Shown here: positions 35,781 to 47,534 of the stretch, in pieces
Layout: each line of letters starts with the position of its first letter
How positions within the stretch are numbered: position 1 is the stretch's first letter
Assembly: GCA_015680685.1 (NCBI GenBank)
Contig: MNCI01014239.1
Location: 293,827 to 357,826 of the forward strand
DNA: 64,000 bases
Direction of reading: 5' to 3'
Origin: Gnetum montanum
Lineage: Eukaryota; Streptophyta; Gnetopsida; Gnetales; Gnetaceae
Program-made: the position numbers and the translations under genes
Notes under the pieces: generated by a model
What the model was told of the DNA's origin: nothing
The model's input: the letters and a program-made list of their open reading frames with translations, nothing else
Databases searched by the model: none

Positions 35781-35915
35781 AATAGTATGCTCTTATTATT
35801 ATTATTATTTTTCTTAATGATGTTAACTTTTGGATTCATTACAATGACATTATGTAATTTTACTAACTCCTAGATAGTGCACATAGCTAACTAAATTCCC
35901 TAACAATGAAATCAA

Positions 35916-36776
35916 TGATGAGTAGCAAGTAGTTCCTACACCTAACCATACGGATTACCAGTGTTCACTAAGTGATCTAATCAAATTCTCTATACTTTAG
36001 CTCTCTAAGTATACTGGATCTAGGTAGTGAATCTAATGGATGTGCTTGTTGTCTTCTTAGTTTTACTTATGAAGTGCAAAGATATGGTATGTGCAATTGA
36101 GGCATATGATTTTTATCATTTTATATTTTTTGCTTACTCTGCCAAAGTGCCAAAAATAACATAAGGAAATGTTTAATTGATCTAATAACTAACTAATATC
36201 TTAGCTAACCCTAACATAAGCATTCATTCCCATTTTCCATACACATCCCAAACCACACTGCAACATTACTAGGTTACTAAGCATTAAGCACTACTAGGAT
36301 TACCAAAAGTTAGTGTGTGCTTGAAATGGTTATGCTTATGTGTATTAATTAATTAATCAAATGCATTAAAATAAATTACTCAAATAATAAATGTATTTAG
36401 AGTAAACATTAAAATAATTCCAAATGCTACAAGGTTTATGTAGAAAGTTTATCTTTATTGCCATTCACATTGAGGTGCTTAGGTACATTAGTGCTCAAAT
36501 AAAGATATCCATACTTCTCACTTCTAGTGTAGGTAGTTAGAAAATATTCTAACTCTAGGAAGACAAAAATGCAAGAGTTTAGCTAGCAACTAATGAATGG
36601 ATGTCATAAATGTATCTGGTGAGCACATATTTATAGGAAAGATAAGACATTGCATCGAAAGGTTCACATCAATGTCTCAAACCACATGTCAATGTGACTA
36701 CATTGATGAAATCACATTGATAGGATTGCATTGATGGCATCTTGTCAACTCACCTTGAGGAAGACACTTCATCAAC
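35916..36776 (-). repeat. 5' LTR of Element 5 (diverged relative of the Element 4 LTR)
   Basis: Begins TGATGAGTAGCAAGTAG, the counterpart of TGATGAGTGGCGAGGTA in the solo LTR at 19121. The next bases below 35916, read on the minus strand (TTGATTTCATTGTTAGGGAA), align with the tRNA-Asp primer site of Element 4. A TATA-like box is near 36628-36640 (minus strand TCCTATAAATATGTG). Upstream of it (36655-36740) lie repeated TCAATGTGA/TCACATTGA words instead of the GATATCGCG words. No target duplication could be made out; the outer end near 36776 is approximate. Confidence 0.7.
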
Positions 36777-37439
36777 TTTGCATAAAGAATTAAGTTGTAC
36801 TAGATTATAGGGCCACATCAAACCCCTATTAAAAAGCTAAGGATTATAAGCCATGATTAAGCCATTAAGTCAAAGCCATATAAAGGATGGTGGATCATGA
36901 AATAAAAAGCTCTATTCATCTCAAAATTCTAGCTTGCCTAAAAGTTCTATTAAAGTTTGGTTTTGAAGCTATGTATTTTACAAGTGTTCAAAGTTGAGTG
37001 TGTATAAGTAGAGGGCCATACAGAGAGAACCAAAGTCTATTTTACTATAAAGCTCATAAATAAAAATGACAAGCATAGTTAGATAAAGCCAGAAAAACTA
37101 GTATTACTAAAGATGTTTAGCACATAAAACTCCTAATCGTTGGGTTGGAGAAGAAAAGATAGATTACTTCCCTTCTTCTAAGCTTCAATGGTTATTTCAA
37201 ATCTATATTTGGAAGCAAAGTAATGGAGACTAAAATGTAATAAATACACATTAATCTACCTCTACTCTTTCTTCCTAATGAATTTGCAATGACTCTAAGA
37301 ATGGAAATGAAGAGCTCTTACTATAAAATGTAATCTATGAGCTCTTTTTGATAATTCTAATTATGAACTTATTCTAGTGTTGGAATTTCTTCTTCATTTC
37401 TTCATTCTTATTTGCTCTTTCTTCTTTGAAAATATTTGT
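36777..37439. other. Non-coding stretch between Element 5 and the endogenous virus
   Basis: No gene seen. AT-rich with pyrimidine-rich part 37375-37520. It may include non-coding sequence of the endogenous virus, but nothing in it shows this. Confidence 0.4.
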
Positions 37440-37559
37440 TTGTACTCTTATTTAGCTTTATTTTGTGTCTTTTATTTAAGATAGGACAATCAAGTTTTCT
37501 CTTTCTCTATACAATAGCTAATCTTTATAACTTTAAGCTTAAAGAACATCTTTTGAAAT

Positions 37560-38800
37560 TAATGTCATAGCCATTCTGTGATAAGTATCAAGAAAAAGTA
37601 AAACTATTAGGTCGTACTATAGATTATATGAGTTTTAGTGCAATTAGACAACTCATAACTAAAGTAAATAGAGATCTCTATCATCATATGAGAGCCTAAT
37701 ATCTCATGAAACAGATAAGTCATAAAATTGAAAAGTCTTTCTATAATGACATATGTCTCAAAAATGAATTTGAAAAAACATCAAAATCTCGATGTTGCTC
37801 TCATAGACATAAATGTATGAACCATCCAAGAAAAATATGGTAACTAAGGTCTTCACCAACTAAATGATCTAAAGTATTTAGAGGAATGTTTAAATGTCAT
37901 CAGCATAAACTCCCAAAGAAAGATGTTAAATTTTTCATTTATCAAGGAAATCACTTTCCACCTGAATGTTTGTGAAAGGATAAGCACTCTTAACAAGTGA
38001 ATTTCATAGAACATTACAATCTTTCTAAACAATAGTATGATTTTACTCTTGATCCCTCTATACCATTTTCTCCTACTGATATTTAGATCAAATCTAATGA
38101 GTTTTTAGATTATTATGTTAGTGAATCTAACCTAATGATCACTTTTTTTGAAGGAGGGAGGGGAGGGGAGGGGGAAGGCAAAAGAAGTAGGATATGTAGA
38201 TGTAGATGATTCTGATGATGATGTCTTCTTCTATCACATGAATAGATAATTAGGCAGATGGCCCTTTAGATGATTAGAAATCCCTAAGTCTAGACATGCA
38301 GAAGCCCCATCTGAGAGACCTCTGGACACAACTGATATTGATCCTATAGAGATATCCAACCTACAAAATAATGAAACAACAAATAGATAGGTTATAAAAA
38401 TAGCTACCTCAAGTTTCTATGGATTACATAAATAAAATAATGTCTCTAAAGCGTAAAATCACTTAAAAAAAAGTAGGAGTTAGATCAACACTGATTCTTG
38501 ATAGAAGAAAGGTGGTTTAAGTATTGTGAAACATAGAGAGAATTAGAAGAAACCACAGAGCCTAATGTAGAGGACACATCTAAAAGTGAAGAACAAGTCC
38601 AAAAGATACCTCCACTAGATGAGTTCCTCTTGCGTACTCAATAGATAACACAATTAAGAAGATACATACAATGGGCCTCTCAAGAACTCTTTAAACTTGA
38701 AAAAATAGAAGAAAGTTATCAATGACAAAAATATGAAGAAGATACATAGGCTATGCCTATAATTTAGTAAATAATAATAATAGTATAACTAACCTTATAG
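37560..38800 (+). pseudogene. Caulimovirid coat-protein region and acidic linker, degenerate
   Basis: The stretch 37600-37770 encodes a helical segment (RTIDYMSFSAIRQLI, HKIEKSFYNDIC) as expected before the nucleic-acid-binding part of the coat protein. At 37785-37970 lies a basic region followed by a zinc-finger-like array with spacing C-x2-H/Q and a terminal H-x4-C (FKCHQHK ... GNHFPPEC). The first cysteine pair is changed. From 38000 to 38800 the remains are acidic and Lys/Glu-rich (ELEETTEPNVEDT, DEFLLRTQ). Many stops. Assignment rests on order before protease-RT and on the finger. Confidence 0.55.
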
Positions 38801-38814
38801 TCTATACTTTATTT

Positions 38815-40605
38815 ATAAAGTTTGAAGGTTATAAACCATACCCCATTGATGCCCTTATAGATATTGGCATACAAGTTTTAGTTTCTAGATGGAATATAAT
38901 ACCTACTTGATTTATGGAAAAGAAAGAAAAGATGCATGTAACTTTCAATACCCAAAAGTAGCCATGGAATACAAAGCCATGATCCCTATTAGGACATCCT
39001 AGGGTAAAGTATTTTAGTTAAAAGGTCTACCAATATGAGATTAGATTCTATGATATCCTGATAGGAACCAATAATCTCCAAGACCTGGAGCCTTATATAA
39101 TAGGGAGATCCTATGTATTACTAGTAGGAGAAATATTCTCTAGATAAAATCTTCATAAAAGTAGATTTCAAGCATGGGAATAGAAGAAACTTGCTAAAAT
39201 TCAATGGATTGTAAATAAAATTATAGAATTAGAAAATGAGTTTAATAAAATAAAGGAAGAACTCTTAAATCTAGCCAATGATGACCCTACTATCTTTAGG
39301 CATAAAAGAGAACATTTGTGTACAATTGAGCTTGAAGACAACATCAAGGTAAAATAAAATGCTCATCACATAGGCATGCAACCAATCCTAACGAAAGAAT
39401 TTGATGAAGAGGTTCAAACACTCTTGAGTAAAAAGTTGATACAACCTAGCATTAGCATGTTTGCTTGTACAACCTTTTATGTTAATAAAAGAGTAGAGAA
39501 AGTGCTAGGTAAGAAAATGTTAGTGGTAAATTACAAGCCTTTAAATGACCTTATAAAACCTATCCATTATCCTATACCCAATAAGGATAATTTGTTTCTA
39601 AGACTCCTCCATACAAATATTTATTCAAAGTTTGATTTAAAGTCTAGTTTCTAGTAGATTTAAGTAGAACCATAAGATCACTAGAAACTACCTTCTTGAT
39701 CCCTGGAGGCTTATTTGAATGGAAATTCTTACCTTTCTACATAAAAACCATACAATATATCTTCCAAAATTGTATGGTTCATATTTTTAGTAGGTTTGCA
39801 TTTATTATGGTTTATATTAATGATATCTTAATTATGAACAAAAACCTGAAGTAAGATCTAGAACATTTAGAGACCTTTAGAAAAATAGTAGATGAAAATG
39901 GACTAGTGCAATCACCCACAAAGATTCAACTTGCAAAAGATTCTATTGAAATCTTGGATTTATACATCACCCAAGAAACCATCATACCACATCCTTGAAT
40001 CTATAAGAAAATTTCATGATGAAATTAAGGATAAAACCAAGTTACAACAATTATTAGGATGCATAAATTATGTATCAAGGTTTTATAAGAATCTTACCAA
40101 GGACAGGAAATTACTAAATGAACAGCTTAGTCAAAACCCTCCTCCTTGGACTAGACAACATACAAATACCATTGTCCAAATTAGGCATTATTGCAAAAAT
40201 CTTTCAAGATTGTAACTACCCACAAAAGGCACATTAATTTTAGGAAAAGATGTCTCTTTAGAATTGTGGGATGTTGCATTGAAAGAACAAAAGGACAATC
40301 TAATGAGGATTTTCAAGTATGCTTTAGGTAAATTTTTTTATGCATAGTTAAACTATCATAGTACCTATAAGAAGTTATTAGCTATTGTCAAACATATTAA
40401 GAAATTTAGGTTATTTTTGCAAAATGTCCATTTTATTATCAAAAGTGATCTTAAGCACTTTGATACATATTAAATTTCTAGAACCCTTAATAAAATTGCT
40501 CATACAAGGCTCATTATATGGGCACTATATTGAGCTAACTTTGATTTTACTATTGAATACATAGATGGTGCTAACAATAGTCTTGCTGATTTCCTAACTA
40601 GATAA
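38815..40605 (+). pseudogene. Caulimovirid protease, reverse transcriptase and RNase H, degenerate
   Basis: The protease piece DALIDIGIQVLVS (about 38845) has the aspartic-protease strand with a changed Gly triplet. RT N-terminal half is open at 39376-39654 with VNYKPLNDLIKP, YPIPNKDNL and IYSKFDLKSSF, a pattern specific to Caulimoviridae rather than Ty3/gypsy. The catalytic block near 39820 reads YINDI, so the first Asp of the YxDD motif is replaced. The open segment 39931-40215 has LQQLLGCINYVSRFY and PPPWTRQHT, the connection domain. RNase H remnants run to about 40600 (NYHSTYKKLLAI, ANNSLADFLTR). No integrase follows. Stops at many points; no functional enzyme. Confidence 0.8.
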
Positions 40606-41599
40606 TACCATCTTGCTAACTAATCATTTTATGATTGTTGTTTTGTCTAAGAGTAGAAGGGTGGAGTCTTAGATCATCTAGATTTTTAAGATCTTGTAGA
40701 ACTATGGCATCTTATATGCTGGTCCTTGAACAAGAACAAATTAGGACTTCTAATGAAGAAAATTTCAAAGGCTTTGTAAGACTCTTAACAAGCCAAGCCC
40801 CTTATTCAATGATTAAAAACAATCTTTTTGTTCCTCATTTAGAAGCCTTTCAACAAATTCCTATAGTTACCTTTGTTGAACTATGCCAATTAAATTTTGG
40901 AGATCAAACCTTGGAAAACCTTTTAAAATGGCCTTATTATCAACCTAGTCCCTATCACATGTATAAAATAGATATTAATCCATGGGGGGATTTCCTTCCT
41001 AATGACCTTTTTTGGGGGTGATGGGGAAAATTTAGTCACTTTTTAATCTATTACCCTACTTCTTATCCTAGCCATCTATTTCAACAAAGAAATGATTATC
41101 ATGGAGATTATTATTATTATGGACACTATCATGCCAGAGATGGTATTTTGTAGAATATGGAGAAACTCCATATTATTTCTTAATCTCCCTTATTAGTAAA
41201 AGAGTCAACTAGAATAGACCTTGGGAGGAGGCATTTTATTAAGATATTTATACTAAAAAAATCTAGGATGTTAAAGAATGTTGTAGATAGTATGAAATTT
41301 CTCCAATGACTCTTAATCTCAAAATTCTAAGACTCCAAGATCAAGCATATATTGCATCATGGTGAACAAGAAGTAATGGATTATCTTCTTAAAGAACCAT
41401 AGTCCCTTGATAATGTAGAAATTGATTCCTCTTAATAAATGACTCTCCTTATGATCTATAAATTTTATCAACCATTTGTTGACCACTATGTAAATTATTG
41501 GATCTTATTGTAGATCTACAGTGTAAAAGATAAGATTCCCATATTATCTCTTTACTTTTAAGCTATCATCCACTATATGTTAGTGTGGTGTGACTTAGA
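40606..41599 (+). pseudogene. Unassigned part of the endogenous virus
   Basis: A 128-codon open frame at 40635-41021 (VLEQEQIRTSNEE, FVELCQLNFGDQTLEN, LLKWPYYQPSPYHMY) follows RNase H. I cannot name it; position suggests a C-terminal polyprotein part or a separate small ORF. 41021-41600 is full of stops. It may include the intergenic region of the viral genome, but no polyadenylation or primer site was clear. Confidence 0.4.
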
Positions 41600-42150
41600 T
41601 GGTACTTTGTAAGGTTGAGAGGTAGTCCATTTTCCTATATAATTAGGTTTTGGATCCTCTAGAAACTCTATCTTTAATGAATTTCTTGAATGTAAGCTAG
41701 AGATTAGTGGCTTAGGGTTCAAACTAGTAGCTCTCTCTTTCTTTTTTCATAAGTGAAGTTAGTAAATGAATTGTTGATGGGTATACTTATATCCATATTG
41801 CTGAATTAGATGTGCATATCCATTCACACTTCAACTATAGGCTTAATAATCCTTACTAGATCACCTTGGTTGATAAAAGATTCAAGAAATTCAAAGATGC
41901 TATTATCACTTAGGCAAAAGGACATCTTGAATCTAACACCTTATTTGTAACTATTTCCAACTTCACTCTTTCTTTAAGAGATAGAAATTTATTTAATAGT
42001 TTAATGATTATTACTTATATTCTATTATATATGAAGCAAGGTATCATGTATGTGATAATAGATACTAGATTAGTTTTTAAGTTATTTTAGAGTGTTACTA
42101 TAAAAACACTTTTGCCCTTTGGTGATTAGTCTGTATTAGTTGGAATAATG
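41600..42150 (+). pseudogene. Caulimovirid movement-protein-like region, degenerate
   Basis: In one frame with stops, the pieces YIHIAELDVHIHSHF, ITLVDKRFKKFKDAII, FVTISNFTLSLRDRNLF and NSLMIITYIL occur in order, matching the core of 30K-superfamily movement proteins, which line plasmodesmatal tubules in this virus family. At least three stops interrupt it. Its position after RNase H rather than before coat protein suggests a permuted or tandem insertion. Confidence 0.65.
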
Positions 42151-43084
42151 AACATAGAGTATTGATCCATGATCAACACCAAATATTTTCCAATTCATAT
42201 ACTATATCCACAATCAGATGATACAATAGATGAATTATATGATCATTTTCTTTCAAAAAGATCTAAATCAAACCTTGGGAAAAAATATTACAGAGTTTGT
42301 CTAAAAACCTCAAAGTTTTTAGAACAAGACCCATTATGTCTAATAGAAGATGGTGAAACTAGGCACAATAGGATCTTGCCTTCTATTAAAAACCCTACTA
42401 ACCTATTACCTCCTAGAAGAGCTTTCCATATCCCTTAAACCCAGTCCAAAATACTTCTAAATATAAAGACTTAGAATCAACAATAAAAATAGTCTTCAAA
42501 GATTTAGGAATTATGATGGATGTTAGAAGAGTACTTGGATCATCTTCGAATGGAAAATTTAAGAAGCCATCCCAAGAACAAATAGATTTGAAAGGAAAAC
42601 ATAATTTTTTAGAATCTAACTTAGACTTAGACTTAGGAATAGTAACTTAGCCTAAAATCATAGTATCATGTCAACATCCTTCTATAGTAAAGTATGATCA
42701 TGAATATCATTATGTAGAATGCAATGCATTACTAAAAATTAGCATAAACACTCAAACTAATGGTAAAGTTAATAGCATTGAGGCTACACCTTCACCACAA
42801 CCACCAAATAGAGAAAGAGCTCATCAGCTATTTCAAAAGTTAACTATAGATCCACCTACAAATACTATAAAGCTGCAAAAATGGGCAAATGAATAAATAG
42901 GGATAATAATATGTCAAAATTATAGGACTTACCAAGCTACTATGAAAACTAAAGAAAGACTTAAAAATCTCCAAAAATAATGGGTTCTTAAAGCAACAAT
43001 ATAACTCCATGAATTGACCATTCCTAAATATGGCACAAACACTAATTCTCCTTTACCCAAATCTAGAAGCAAATTCATAGCAAA
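42151..43084 (+). pseudogene. Polyprotein-like segment after the movement protein, truncated by Element 4
   Basis: Starts with an 89-codon open frame (42169-42438; DDTIDELYDHFLSKRSKSN, LPPRRAFHIP) and continues as Lys/Asn-rich remnants (KPSQEQIDLKGKHNF, RERAHQLFQKLTIDPP) to 43080. It probably is the beginning of the next polyprotein, N-terminal to coat protein, but this is inferred from position. Broken at 43085 by the Element 4 LTR. Confidence 0.45.
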
Positions 43085-43961
43085 TGATGGGATGAGATAT
43101 TGCATGGGTCACAATATCACATACGCGATATCACATCCTCCATAATATTGCATCCCCCGTGATATCGCGTACGTGATATCATGTCTTCCCCTACAATATT
43201 GCGTATGCGATATCGCAGTGTGTTGCCAAATCTATAAATAAGAGGCGAATCTCCCTTATTTTCCATTCTAGGCCTAGACTGTAGCGAAACTTTGGCAGTT
43301 TTACCTCTCCAGGGATAGAATAATTTCCATGTGCCCGCAGTAGGAGCTCCAAAGTGAATGGATCTTTATTTGAACAAATATTTTATTTGAACACAAGTTT
43401 GTGTACGGAAATAAAGACGAACTTCTTGAATAAACCTTGCAGTGCATGGAATAGGCTAAATAGGATTTTATTTATTGTTATTTATTATTTATCATTTAAA
43501 TGCTTTATTAGTTAATTAAATCTCTCTCAACCCTTCTCTCCTAGTTAAGTGCATTTAGTACGACCTCTTCAAGCATGTGCATTACGCTTGGTGATCCCAA
43601 CAACAACTAGCATTTGGTAACCAAGGTTGCATTGGTTCAGGGTGTGAATGGTAAGTGGGAATGGATACTGATGCTAGGTCAAGTAAATCTTAGTTAGTTC
43701 ATTAAATTTAGTTAATTAGTCTCTTCACCCTTCACCTCATTAGCATGGGAGATAAAATAGAAAAGACATAAAAATCATATACCTCATACTTACTTAACCA
43801 TACAACTATGACAAATACAAGTAAGTCTAAGAAGACAATGAATGATTAACCTTAAGTGTTCCATAAGGCATGTAGGCACTTAGTCTACGGAGTTCAACTG
43901 GATCACGCGTGTAACACTTGTATTCTTATGGTTGAGTGTAGGGGTACCTCGCCACTCATCA
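43085..43961 (+). repeat. 5' LTR of Element 4 (877 bp)
   Basis: TGATGGGATGAG...CGCCACTCATCA with complementary ends TGATG/CATCA. Ends immediately before a tRNA-Asp-type primer site. The U3 part 43095-43222 is packed with GATATCGCG/CGCGATATC words; a TATA box follows at 43232. The same LTR is found solo at 19121-20016 (minus), partial at 49548 and diverged at 35916-36776. Confidence 0.9.
43232..43239 (+). promoter_or_regulatory. TATA box of the Element 4 LTR with palindromic block directly upstream
   Basis: CTATAAATAAGAGG lies about 10 bp after the last GATATCGC word. The same spacing of palindromic block and TATA box is seen in the solo LTR at 19121-20016. Confidence 0.65.
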
Positions 43962-43962
43962 T

Positions 43963-43981
43963 TGGCACCGTTGTTGGGGAC
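43963..43981 (+). promoter_or_regulatory. Primer-binding site, tRNA-Asp type
   Basis: TGGCACCGTTGTTGGGGAC, directly after the LTR. Plant Athila-type elements typically use a tRNA-Asp site of the form TGGCGCCGTTGCCGGGGA; the three or so differences are all C-to-T or G-to-A changes. Minus-strand cDNA synthesis would start here. Confidence 0.8.
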
Positions 43982-44221
43982 TAAGTGTTTGTGCACTAAG
44001 TAGAACATAGGAAATTATCCACATCATTGGAAGCTTAAACAAACCCTTAGGGTTAATCATACGAAAAATTATATAATGGTTAATCAGCACACCGAATAAG
44101 AAACAATGTCTTCTTCTTCAAACAAAAGCACTTCACCCTTAGGGTTAATTAAATAAACCCTTAGGGTTAATTAAACAAAAAAATTATATAACGGTTAATC
44201 AGCAGACTAAATTAAACTAAG

Positions 44222-46156
44222 GTGTCTTCTTCTCATAAAAACACTTCACTGCCTAGGGATCACAAAAGAGACAGTCGACAGCACCAAATACATAACCAAA
44301 ATCTGCTTGTTCCTCAACAATACCGAGTGGTATATACCCATCCCGATGAGTATATACTAGATTTTATCTTTATCCTACATCAGGACGAACAACTGCATTG
44401 GAGAGACTTGCAAGGTAACATAGTGTTACCTCCAAATCAGGTAGTCCCTAACATGCTTCTTCTTGCTCTTGCACAGATAGGCATGACACAGTTATACATT
44501 GAATACATTGTAGGTGATTTCAACACAAGGGATTATTATCCCACAGAAGTGAAATGTCTAAGGAACTTGTGGTAGGAGAGGCACCATACATTGTTGAAGG
44601 GCAAAGGGGTCCTGCACGTCCTAAGTGAAATTGAAGATGGCGAACCACTTATAACGGGTTCTCCATAAAATGATGTTCCCCCTCCTAACAATAGTGAAGA
44701 GGTGGGGTCTCAGAACCTATGCTCCATGATACACAACCCTAGTTCTGATCCCTGTGAACACCAAATATTCACTGAGGGAACAAAAACACATGACAAGGAC
44801 GAGCACTCGGATCGTCATCACGATCGAGGCCATAGCCATAGAAGAGAAGGTAAGAAACATCGTCATGGTGATGGTTCTCCTTCTTCTTCCCCTTCATCAC
44901 ATCATTCAACCTCTCCTTCCACATCAGGGTGCAGTCATAAAGATCATAACAGTGAGGATAAGGGTAAGCAAAATGAAAGACCTTGATGAGAAAGTCGAGA
45001 GAGAGGACGAGGGTAGTCAAGAGAATCTAGGCATGAAATAAGGGAAATTAGGGAACAACGTAGGAATCATAGATGTCATGAAAGAGATGATCATGATGAA
45101 CCCCTACTTGTCACCCAAAGTATGCTAGAAATCACTGAGGTTGTGAGAATACCAACAAGGCATAGAAAAAATAGCCAGATCAAGCTCTTAGACATGAATA
45201 ATATCCCATGGTTTGAGGGGGGATATAACGCTGATCCAAAAAATCATTTATAGGCATTCCACAATGACTGCACCTTCCAAAATATTTAGAATGAGTGGTG
45301 GAAATTAAAGTTATTTCTGTGGACACTCATAAAGGAAGTAAAGAGTTGGTACCGGTCCTTAGAGCTGGAAACCATTAGGAGATGGAGTACGATGCTAGAA
45401 TTGTTCAACGATAAATATCAAACGTACTCCAGAGTGTCTAATTTGTGTAAACAGATCCAAGGATGGAAACAGGGTAATCATAAACCCTTGGATGCTTCCA
45501 TGGGCCGATATTATGCATTGCTACATCATTGCCCAGGCCATGGTTACGCACAACGAGATCAACTTCGCCATCTCGTAGATGGGCTAAGACACGAAACTAG
45601 GAGAACCCTTGGGACTTATGCCCAAGGGAGAATATTTGAACTTAGATCCCATGAAGTTCATAGATTATTGGAGCAAGTAGCTAAAGAAGAAGGGGAGCTA
45701 TGAAAAAGAGAAAGCGCGGAAGAATATAACTGCAATCCTTCCCTATGAAAGAAGGGAGTGAGATTCTGTGATGAAGAGGATGAGTCACCACTCGAAGAGT
45801 TGGTGAATAGAAAAACCTTGTTGCTTCAAAAGCTAACAATAGAAGTACCAGCTAAGGTAGATGAAATATGGAGCTCCTTAGAGAGTAAAATTGAAACTGT
45901 CCTGAAAATCATAGAGGATTCTAAGGAGGAACGAAGTAGTGGTCACAACAAGAAAAAGCAGAGAGACTCAGGCCATGCACGTGACAAGGGTAAGGGAAAA
46001 ATAACTATTACCGAAGAGGTTTTGGATTTGGATACAAACAACGACAATGGATGTGAGATCTGCCAATATGATCATCCTAAAGGATGTTGCCCAATAATCT
46101 CACATCTACAAGAGTCTAGGGTGTATGCACTCAACCTAAGACTTAACAGATGGTAG
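44222..46156 (+). pseudogene. gag: Element 4 gag, Athila-like, degenerate
   Basis: N-terminal part 44222-44575 (HWRDLQGNIVLPPNQVV); then an Asp/His/Ser-rich stretch 44750-45000; then the gag capsid-like domain 45190-45700 with SWYRSLELETI, LFNDKYQTYSRV, YYALLHHCPGHGY and DGLRHETRRTL, the last two typical of Athila-type gag. The segment 45758-46156 continues with acidic helical sequence and a short zinc-knuckle-like CEICQYDHPKGCC (about 46050-46090). Stops and frame changes lie between the blocks (44576, 44984, 45701). The knuckle spacing is C-x2-C-x3-H-x3-C, one shorter than usual in two places. Confidence 0.7.
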
Positions 46157-46689
46157 GCCCCCGAAAGGTTACCTTATCCCCAAGGTAACCCAAGGTAGTT
46201 CCACCAACCGTTAACGTAATATCCAAGTGGAACTCCACCACAACCTATCGGGCAACATCATTAGTGGCAACACCCACAGTCATGGGGGATGCCACCGCCT
46301 AAGCAACAATACCCTTACTAGCAACCAGATCCATACAACTATTACATGCAGTAGCCAGTTTCTCCAAGTGACTCTATGGGTCACGCAACTCCACAACGTC
46401 ACTACCAAGTTCGAGAGTATTTTAGGACTCCTTCTTCTCCGAGAGACACTCCACATGCATACCATCCTATGAATCCATCCACCACTCTCGCACCATTAGT
46501 TTCAATACCACCCACTCCAACAATGCAAGGGGAACTCCCCACTCAACCGCAACAACGTAATGTTATGAGAGCTGTAAACCTTCAACCTACTGCTGGTTTT
46601 GACAACCACAAGAAGAGAAGACCTTTCTTCAAAACCAAAAGCCTAAACAAGCTCTCACAATCACAAGTGGTTGAGTCTGTGTATGCTCC

Positions 46690-47530
46690 TCCAACATACA
46701 AGGCTTTGGAGCTCCCTTGAAACCAGCAATAGAGCTTAATGCATACGATTATGTTAACAAATACTGTAACTGACTGGATCAAGGTAGGCCACCTTCCCAA
46801 GAAACTATCTTACCCTGGAAGTTCCTTAATCTACCTCCAAGTCACTGAAAATGAACTACATAAGGCTCTTCTTAACTCAGGTTCCGGAGTCAACTTAATA
46901 TCACTAGAAATGCATGAAACCTAGAACCTGCCTCCACTTAAGAAGAGAAATATTCAACTAGAGTTGGCTAACCAGTCCATCACCATTTCCTTGGGATTGG
47001 TAGAGGACATCATTACCACTGTGTGTGGTTGATCATACCCAGCTAATTTCCTGGTGATAGAAGTCAACAACAACAAAGGGGACTTTCCAATTATAATGGG
47101 AAGGGCATGGCTAAGTACAATAGATGCATGTCTAAGGATCTGTAATCTTTCCTTAGAAATATCTAAGGTAAACATTTATGGAAAGATTAAGAAGAAGAAA
47201 GTTCCATGCATCACATACAGTGACTCATTGGGTGATGACATGGAGGAATGCTCAGCATCTCCTACATGCAATTGGTGTGCCCGAGAAACTCTGGGACAAT
47301 GGTGCCTGTATGTAGCAACCACACAACAAGTGGACACCCCATGGTTGATAGCTAATCAAGAAAGCATCCCACCAACATGCATGGAACAAACTGGAGAAAC
47401 AACTCATGCCCACAACAAAAGCATAGATACATTGGAATATGAATGTCACCAACTTCCACCCCTTAACGCAAAAACATCAATTTGGAGAAGTTGGACACTT
47501 CTAAGAAATTCAAATAGGTATTCATTATTT
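46690..47530 (+). pseudogene. pro: Element 4 retropepsin-like protease, degenerate
   Basis: KALLNSGSGVNLIS (about 46863-46904) is the active-site strand with the catalytic Asp replaced by Asn. IQLELANQSITISLG and FPIIMGRAWLSTIDACL (about 47085-47135) are the following strands and the ILGRPW-type block. A frame change is needed between them. Downstream sequence to 47530 has no domain. With the active-site D changed it could not cleave. Confidence 0.7.
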
Positions 47531-47534
47531 TAGA

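Larger units (their letters stand above)
32030..36776 (-). mobile_element. Element 5: Athila-like Ty3/gypsy remnant on the minus strand
   Basis: Minus-strand order: 5' LTR (36776-35916), decayed primer site directly below 35916, a short remnant of the gag 3' end (about 35780), protease (34985-34500), RT (about 34300-33400), RNase H (33400-33024) and integrase (32990-32060). Its LTR and gag-pro spacer are homologous to those of Element 4, so this is the pol-bearing relative of that gag-pro-only element. Most of gag and everything downstream of integrase, including the 3' LTR, is missing. Many stops. Confidence 0.7.
37440..43084 (+). other. Endogenous caulimovirid (pararetrovirus) sequence, degenerate
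   Basis: Plus-strand order: coat-protein-like region with zinc finger (37560-38000), acidic and helical polyprotein part (to 38800), protease (38815-39130), RT (39376-39900), RNase H (to 40605), an unassigned part (40606-41600), 30K-type movement protein (41600-42150) and a further polyprotein-like segment (42169-43080). RT, RNase H and movement protein together identify family Caulimoviridae; LTRs and integrase are absent. Dozens of stops make it non-functional. Movement protein downstream of RNase H fits a circular genome inserted with a permuted start or as tandem partial copies. The right end is cut by Element 4 at 43085. Genus not assigned; gymnosperm endogenous lineages are a candidate. 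Confidence 0.75.

Noticed and set aside
39376-40605. Interpretation of this RT as another Ty3/gypsy element
   Set aside because: The RT and connection-domain blocks follow the caulimovirid pattern, no integrase or LTR is present and a movement-protein-like region follows.
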